Of a DNA stretch of 6,241 bases, positions 5,328 to 6,241 are shown one piece after another (within the stretch, counting starts at the first letter, position 1; every line of letters begins with the position of its first letter). Source of the DNA: Rhizobiaceae bacterium (GTDB lineage: Bacteria > Pseudomonadota > Alphaproteobacteria > Rhizobiales > Rhizobiaceae); the NCBI GenBank assembly GCA_016793565.1, contig JAEUMA010000591.1, positions 1 through 6,241 of the forward strand, read 5' to 3'. The notes below the pieces were generated by a model, which worked only from the letters and a program-made list of their open reading frames with translations, ran no database searches and was not told the origin of the DNA. The position numbers and the translations under genes were made by a program.

Positions 5328-6241
5328 AAACGCTCAAGGCCTCGCTGCCCCTGCTCAACGCGATGCTGGCCTTCGAGGCCGTCGCCCGGCGTGGTGGGCT
5401 CAGCGCGGCGGCGGAGGAATTGGCGGTCGCGCAGTCGGCGGTAAGCCGCCACATCGCCAATCTCGAGCAGCAGCTCGGCGTGGAACTGCTTCGGCGCAAG
5501 GGCAACCGGGTGTCTGTGACTGAGGACGGGCTGCTGCTGGCCGATGCGCTACGTGATGGCCTCGGCACTATCCGGCAGGCGGTGGAGCGCATCTCGACTC
5601 CGCGTCCCGACACCTTCGTGATCGGCAGCGGCTATGACCTCGTCCAGGCCTGGTTGATGCCGCGCTTCGAACTGGTGACATCGCAGATTCGGTACGGCCG
5701 CGTGATGCTGCTGACGTCGACGGACCCGCAGGCGTTGAACCAGCCGGAGGTTTCCATCTCGATCCGCTACGGGAGGCCCGAGAACTGGCCTGGTTTCGTC
5801 GTGCAGCGACTGTTCGACGGCGAGTGGTTTCCGGTCTGCTCGCCGGCCTTTCTTCAGCGCCATCCGCAGCTGAAGTCGGGCGACCCGAAGGCCTTTCGCG
5901 ACGTGCCGCTGCTGCACCTGGCGTCAGCCGCCAATGCCGTCGACAGCTGGCAATCCTGGATCGGCACCGACGACAGCCTGCCCGGGCCGACCTTCTCCAG
6001 CTACCTGCCGATGATGCACGAGGCGATCGCCGGGCGCGGAGCAGCGCTGGCGTGGGCCGGCTTTACGGACGAGCAGCTGCGTCTTGGGCAGCTGGTGCGG
6101 CTCACGAACACATCGCGCCGGGACGTCGACGCGTTCTACGCCCTGACCCGAAAGAAGGCGGGGCCGACGGTGCAGGCCGTCGTGCGGGCACTGGCGGCCA
6201 GCGTCACCCGCTCCAGCTACTCGGCCGCTTCCGCTCCGAAC
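5324..6241 (+). CDS. LysR-family transcriptional regulator, GcvA-like (3' partial)
   Basis: A DNA-binding regulator of the LysR family. 306 codons are visible with no stop, and since such proteins are about 300 residues long only a short C-terminal tail should be missing. The winged helix-turn-helix occupies about residues 10-70, with AFEAVARRGGLSAAAEEL (16-33), QSAVSRHIANLEQQLG (37-52) and a wing ending in TEDG (66-69). A linker helix follows to about 90. The effector domain shows GcvA-type signatures: SISIRYG (144-150), EWFPVCSPAFL (167-177) and MMHEAIAGRGAALAW (230-244). An in-frame TAG at 5285 and the absence of other start codons make the ATG at 5324 the only reasonable start; its ribosome site is weak (GGGA at 5313-5316). 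It is divergent from the oxygenase gene and probably regulates it; the effector is unknown. Confidence 0.92.
   Translation, partial: MKTLKASLPLLNAMLAFEAVARRGGLSAAAEELAVAQSAVSRHIANLEQQLGVELLRRKGNRVSVTEDGLLLADALRDGLGTIRQAVERISTPRPDTFVIGSGYDLVQAWLMPRFELVTSQIRYGRVMLLTSTDPQALNQPEVSISIRYGRPENWPGFVVQRLFDGEWFPVCSPAFLQRHPQLKSGDPKAFRDVPLLHLASAANAVDSWQSWIGTDDSLPGPTFSSYLPMMHEAIAGRGAALAWAGFTDEQLRLGQLVRLTNTSRRDVDAFYALTRKKAGPTVQAVVRALAASVTRSSYSAASAPN

Noticed and set aside
4828..5523. 231-residue + strand open frame
   Set aside because: It runs antisense through the oxygenase N-terminus and out of frame through the LysR start, whose correct frame gives a clear helix-turn-helix protein.
5182..5613. Upstream extension of the oxygenase frame to a 590-residue protein
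   Set aside because: It would cover the divergent spacer and the antisense strand of the LysR helix-turn-helix region. The extension has no recognisable domain, whereas the ATG at 5181 has a good GGAG site and gives the usual family length.

Overview
The window reads as a chromosomal stretch of an alphaproteobacterium, most likely from the Rhizobiales (a Mesorhizobium/Rhizobium-type genome). The reasons are the high GC content, the pairing of an LpiA/MprF-type lysyl-phosphatidylglycerol synthase with an AcvB/AtvA-type periplasmic hydrolase (an arrangement known from Rhizobium and Agrobacterium), and an intergenic repeat of a style common in rhizobial genomes. This placement is inferred from gene content; no database was consulted.

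Layout. Bases 3-2093 (+) hold the C-terminal ~80% of a MprF/LpiA protein; its N-terminus lies upstream of the window. Its stop overlaps the start of acvB (2090-3412, +) by four bases. Together they form a two-gene operon for making and removing lysyl-phosphatidylglycerol, an acid- and cationic-peptide-protective membrane lipid. The 428-base gap after acvB (3413-3840) contains no convincing gene. Most of it is a 278-base palindromic-ended element (3409-3686) with ~35-base terminal inverted repeats, apparently inserted at a TA dinucleotide exactly at the acvB stop codon. The rest (3687-3840) holds hairpin-forming sequence between the two converging genes.

On the minus strand, 5181-3841 encodes a complete 446-residue Rieske non-heme iron oxygenase alpha subunit. 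Upstream of it and divergent is a LysR-family (GcvA-like) regulator starting at 5324, which runs off the window end with 306 codons visible. The 142-base divergent spacer carries a direct repeat with one-helical-turn spacing, overlapping inverted repeats and a tiny upstream reading frame, all close to the regulator start. The usual logic of such pairs suggests that the LysR protein controls the oxygenase and itself. The oxygenase substrate is unknown and no reductase partner is visible.

No RNA gene, CRISPR array or phage gene was found. The most unusual items are the silent insertion of the palindromic element at the acvB stop codon, the internal duplication inside AcvB with a dead N-terminal copy, and the repeat-dense divergent control region.
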